Source of the DNA: JANWHF01 sp036276235 | GTDB taxonomy: Bacteria > Planctomycetota > Phycisphaerae > Tepidisphaerales > Tepidisphaeraceae | Direction of reading: 5' to 3' | DNA: 64,000 nt | NCBI GenBank assembly: GCA_036276235.1 | Contig: DATBDZ010000351.1 | Coordinates: 3,604-67,603 of the forward strand | Shown here: piece after piece, positions 60,815 to 64,000 of the stretch | How positions within the stretch are numbered: position 1 is the stretch's first letter | How the letters are laid out: the number at the start of each line of letters is the position of its first letter | Notes under the pieces: generated by a model | Told to the model about the DNA's origin: nothing | What the model saw: only the letters and a program-made list of their open reading frames with translations | The model's database searches: none | Position numbers and translations under genes: made by a program

Positions 60815-63800
60815 TTACGCCGCGGCGGTTTCGTTGATGCGGCCGTGGGAATCGATCTGGTCGAATTTCACCGCGACGCGCTTGCTGACGCCTTGCTCCT
60901 GCATGGTCACGCCGTACAGCACGTCGGCGATTTGCATCGTGCGCTTGGAGTGGGTGATGACGATGAACTGCGATTGATCGAGGAATTCCTGGACGATCAG
61001 GTTGAATCGCTGGTTGTTGGCTTCGTCGAGAGCCGCGTCCACTTCGTCGAGAATGCAGAAGGGGCTGGGCTTGCTCTTGAAGATCGACATGAGCAGCGCG
61101 ACGCAGGTCATCGTCTTTTCGCCGCCGGATAGCTGGCTGATGCTCACCGGCTGCTTGCCGGGCGGGCGCGCGATCACTTCGATGCCGGCATCGAGAATGT
61201 CCACCTTGATCATCGCCGGCTCAGTGCTGCCCTCCACGGGCTGGGAGTTTTTGGGAGCAGGGATTTCGGTTTCCAGGAAGATGTCGGCTTTGCCGCCGCC
61301 GAAGAGCTTGCGGAACATCGTCTGGAAATGCTCGCGGACAGCGTTGAACGTCTGCTCGAAACGAACGCTGCTCTCGGTGTTGATCTCGCTGATCAGACTC
61401 TCAAGCTGCAGCTTGGAGGCGGTCAGATCCTGTACCTGCGTCGCCAGGAATGTCGAGCGTTGCTCAAGCTCATCCTGCTCGCCGATCGCATCGACGTTGA
61501 CATTGCCCAAGCGATGGATCTTCTCGCGCAACTGCTTGATCTCCTCGGCGACGGCGTCCCAATCGACATCGCCGCTCACGTATCCGGCGCCGCCGTCGGC
61601 GGATAAGCCGTGATATTTGCCGGGGAGATCGAGCTGCAATTCCTCCATCGTGCGGGTGATCAAGGTCTCGAGCCGCACGCGGACTTCACCGAGCTTTAGC
61701 TCCAGATTGTGCAGCGCCTGCTCGACGCGGGTGTGCTCGGCGCGCAGCTCTTCGACTTTTGTTGCAAGCGATTGAACGACGCTCAGCGACTCAGCGACCT
61801 GCTGCGCCATCGCGTCGATCTGTTCTTTGAGCTGTTTCTGTCGTGCAACAGCCGACTGCTCCGCGGCGGCGGCCTGCTCTAACTCAGCTTCGACGCCGCC
61901 CTGCTTGGAGGCAATCGCCTGCGCGCTTTGGGCGAGCCGCTGCACTTGTTGCGTCAGCTCGGCGCGGGTGCCGGTCATTCGCTGCACCTGCTGCTGGCTG
62001 GCAAGCTGTTTTTCCTGAATCTGCCCAAGCTGCACGCGCGAGACGGTGAGTTGCTCGCCCAGCACGCGGATTTCCTCGGCGAGCCGCTCGTGCAATGCCG
62101 CCAGATCGGTCACCTTCTGCTGGCGATCGTTTTGGTCGGTCTCAAACGCCTGCCGCTTTTCGGTGAGCGTTTGTTCTTCGGTTGTCAGGCGGCCGCTCTG
62201 GTCGAGCAGCGATTGCAATTCGCGATCGAGGATCGGCTGCTCTCGCCGCAGCGATTGCTGCTTGTCGTTGATCTGCGAAATGCGGCTGGTCAGCTCGACC
62301 TTGTCCGAGTTCGCGCGATACAGCTCATTGCGAATCGTGTTTTGCTGCTCTTCCAGAGCCTTGGCGCTGGCGTTGCCTTCGGTGAGCTGCCGCGTCAGGC
62401 TTTCGATGCGGACATCGACATCGGCGATCTGCTGCGCGATCGATTCCAACTCAGATCGCCGCGAGAGCAACCCCATGGCGGCAGTCAGCGGGCCGGCACG
62501 GAGCGTGCCATCCGCTTCGAGCACTTCGCCGGCATGGGTGACGTATCGCCAACCTTGCGGCCCGGTGCGATGAAGCTCGGCGGCATCAGCCAGCGAATCG
62601 ACGACAACGGTGCGGCCAAGAAGATGTTGAGCAAGCGATGCGTCCGCGGGTTCGACGCGAACCAAATCGATCGCGAGGCGAATGCGCTGCGGGCGCTGGT
62701 TCCAGTCGTAAGTCTCAGTGGCACGGGCGTCCCGCCCGTGATCTTCCGTGGGAATCACGGGCGAGACGCCCGTGCCACGTAGAAGATTCACGCGGCCTTC
62801 GAGATCAGCCAAATGCTCGGCGGCGGCAATCGGCGCGCTCGGATCCGTCGTCACCAGCCACTGATCGCGCCCGTCGAGGGCGGCCTCCACGACATGCGCA
62901 TGTTCGACATCCACGCGCAGCACGTCGGCGACAAGTCCGCGGACGAATGGGAATTTTTGCTCGCGCTGGCGCAGGACACTTTTCACGCCTTCGCTGACGC
63001 CTTCCCGCTTGGCTTCTAGATCGGTGAGAACTCGTTGCCGCGACAGCAGGCCGGAGCGATGTTCCTTGGCGCTGCCGAGCTGCTCGTTGACCTGCGCGAG
63101 TTGCCGGCCAAGATGTGCGGCCTCTTCGCGTCGGCCATCGAGTGCCGCCTGCTGCTCGCGAACGTGCTCGAGCGTTTGATCGAGCTTTGCTTGAGCTTCC
63201 AGCCGCTGCGTGTCGAGTGCTTCCAGCTCAGCCAAAACGATTCGCCGGCGCTCGGCCAGGCGGACCTGATGGCCAACGATGTTTTTCCGTTCGATCTCGA
63301 TCGCGCCGAGCCGGCTGTTCACCTGTGCGAGCTTGCGCATCAGATCGAGAATGGCGGCCTTGTGCTGCTCGACCTGTTGATTGGCCTGATTGAGCTGAAG
63401 CTGGCCATCGCGAAATGACTGCTGGCGTTGCTCGATTAACTGTCGGCCTTCATCCAGCTCGGCCGTCAGGCGCGCCAGCGTTTGGCTCTCAGTTTCCAGA
63501 GATGCGCTGACTTCCGTCAGCCTTTGCTGGGCGGCTTCTCGATCGGCGTTAAACGCCTCGATCTGCTCGGCCATCTGCTCCAGTTGCTGGCGGGCGTATT
63601 GCTGGCGTTGCTGCGCCGATTGCAGCGCGGCTCCGGCCTGCACCAGCTCATATTCCGTTTCCTGGCGCTTGCGCGAAAGTGTCTCGTGCTGCTCGCGCTT
63701 GGTCGCCAGCTCATTCTGGCTGCGCGATAAATCGGTGGCGGCGTCATCGAGGCGAAACGCGGCGTCCTGCCGTTGCGTATCCAGCTCGCTGACTTGCGCG

Positions 63801-64000
63801 TGATGCGTGTGATATTCCTGCAGCGCGTACATCAGCCGCAGGTCGGTGAGACGCTGGGAATATTCCTGATAGGTCCGCGCGCGGCCCGCCTGAATTTTCA
63901 CGCTGCGCAGCCGCTTCTCCACTTCCTCGACGATGTCCTGCACGCGGATCAGATTCTGATCCACTCTTTCCAGCTTGCGCTGCGCTTCCTTCTTGCGCGC
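60815..64000 (-). CDS. smc: Chromosome segregation SMC protein, 5' partial
   Basis: The C-terminal ~1060 residues of SMC; the frame is open at base 64000 and the N-terminal head with Walker A lies beyond the window. A coiled-coil arm covers the first ~300 residues. The hinge is at about bases 62400-63000 and contains a repeat-derived insert (62719-62778). A second coiled coil follows, then the C-terminal head: signature ISQLSGGEKTMTCVALLMS, Walker B FCILDEVDAALDEAN and the sensor VITHSKRTM. SMC compacts and segregates the chromosome. The first GTG at 63964 is internal and not the start. Downstream it converges on the DUF268-like gene. Confidence 0.96.
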   Translation of the reverse strand, partial: ARKKEAQRKLERVDQNLIRVQDIVEEVEKRLRSVKIQAGRARTYQEYSQRLTDLRLMYALQEYHTHHAQVSELDTQRQDAAFRLDDAATDLSRSQNELATKREQHETLSRKRQETEYELVQAGAALQSAQQRQQYARQQLEQMAEQIEAFNADREAAQQRLTEVSASLETESQTLARLTAELDEGRQLIEQRQQSFRDGQLQLNQANQQVEQHKAAILDLMRKLAQVNSRLGAIEIERKNIVGHQVRLAERRRIVLAELEALDTQRLEAQAKLDQTLEHVREQQAALDGRREEAAHLGRQLAQVNEQLGSAKEHRSGLLSRQRVLTDLEAKREGVSEGVKSVLRQREQKFPFVRGLVADVLRVDVEHAHVVEAALDGRDQWLVTTDPSAPIAAAEHLADLEGRVNLLRGTGVSPVIPTEDHGRDARATETYDWNQRPQRIRLAIDLVRVEPADASLAQHLLGRTVVVDSLADAAELHRTGPQGWRYVTHAGEVLEADGTLRAGPLTAAMGLLSRRSELESIAQQIADVDVRIESLTRQLTEGNASAKALEEQQNTIRNELYRANSDKVELTSRISQINDKQQSLRREQPILDRELQSLLDQSGRLTTEEQTLTEKRQAFETDQNDRQQKVTDLAALHERLAEEIRVLGEQLTVSRVQLGQIQEKQLASQQQVQRMTGTRAELTQQVQRLAQSAQAIASKQGGVEAELEQAAAAEQSAVARQKQLKEQIDAMAQQVAESLSVVQSLATKVEELRAEHTRVEQALHNLELKLGEVRVRLETLITRTMEELQLDLPGKYHGLSADGGAGYVSGDVDWDAVAEEIKQLREKIHRLGNVNVDAIGEQDELEQRSTFLATQVQDLTASKLQLESLISEINTESSVRFEQTFNAVREHFQTMFRKLFGGGKADIFLETEIPAPKNSQPVEGSTEPAMIKVDILDAGIEVIARPPGKQPVSISQLSGGEKTMTCVALLMSIFKSKPSPFCILDEVDAALDEANNQRFNLIVQEFLDQSQFIVITHSKRTMQIADVLYGVTMQEQGVSKRVAVKFDQIDSHGRINETAAA
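62719..62778. repeat. Family E repeat inside the SMC hinge coding sequence
   Basis: Inverted arms GTGGCACGGGCGTCCCGCCC (from 62719) and its relative ending GACGCCCGTGCCAC (62778) with an 11-base spacer. It is translated as GTGVSPVIPTEDHGRDARAT between the hinge strands, in frame. The same peptide signature is known as a repeat-derived tag in planctomycete and cyanobacterial proteins (established knowledge from memory). The related nested copy is at 57155-57372. Confidence 0.9.

Noticed and set aside
60815..63964. Treating the GTG at 63964 as the smc start
   Set aside because: The frame continues upstream to the window edge with coiled-coil sequence, and the Walker A head is missing, so this GTG is an internal Val codon.

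Overview
This 64 kb stretch is G+C-rich, densely coding bacterial chromosome. It most likely comes from a planctomycete of the Phycisphaerae/Tepidisphaerales type. The evidence is two secreted proteins whose N-termini carry the planctomycete motif LExRxLLS/T (25764-29468 and 29492-31321), Gram-negative envelope genes (RND pump, LpxL-like acyltransferase, OmpH/Skp, Lgt, SppA), a DUF3300/DUF2950 pair, and abundant palindromic intergenic repeats of kinds familiar from planctomycete genomes. The lineage is inference; no rRNA or tRNA gene was seen.

Layout. 1-5.3 kb: tripartite RND efflux operon (outer-membrane factor, adaptor, pump). 5.4-11.9 kb: complete F-type ATP synthase operon in the order a-c-b-delta-alpha-gamma-beta-epsilon. 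11.9-14.4 kb: DUF3300 and DUF2950 exported proteins. 14.7-25.1 kb: mixed housekeeping and regulation (response regulator with HD-GYP, DsbA-like and peroxiredoxin pair, SDR, GH51-like arabinofuranosidase, HslU, Skp-like lipoprotein, HDOD-PilZ protein, pseudopilin). 25.8-31.3 kb: two large surface or secreted proteins facing each other. 31.6-34.2 kb: LpxL-like acyltransferase and a PQQ-like propeller protein. 34.6-41.5 kb: a six-gene, tightly packed minus-strand operon that reads as a variant DNA phosphorothioation (Dnd) island. 42-50 kb: macro-domain protein, large site-2 protease, SppA, Lgt, a DUF2103-like protein and a BCP peroxiredoxin. 50-60.7 kb: glycan assembly and decoration cluster with three recognisable glycosyltransferases plus a CgeB-like one, a DegT aminotransferase, a sulfotransferase and methyltransferases. 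60.8-64 kb: most of smc, truncated by the window end.

The strongest candidate for something new is the Dnd island. In transcription order it encodes DndC (PP-loop sulfurtransferase with four candidate Fe-S cysteines), a 67-residue small protein, DndD (SMC-like ATPase), a HerA/FtsK-type ATPase whose N-terminal ~120 residues look like DndE, a GIY-YIG protein with all expected catalytic residues, and a DGQHR (DndB-like) protein. There is no DndA and no recognisable DndFGH. The simplest reading is a phosphorothioation system in which DndE is fused to a DNA-translocase-type ATPase, with the GIY-YIG protein as its possible nuclease. This is inference from motifs.

The second theme is repeats. At least ten palindromic families fill the gaps, often nested inside each other. 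Three intrude into genes: one lies in frame in the SMC hinge, one lies in frame in a glycosyltransferase, and one supplies the last residues and stop codon of lgt.
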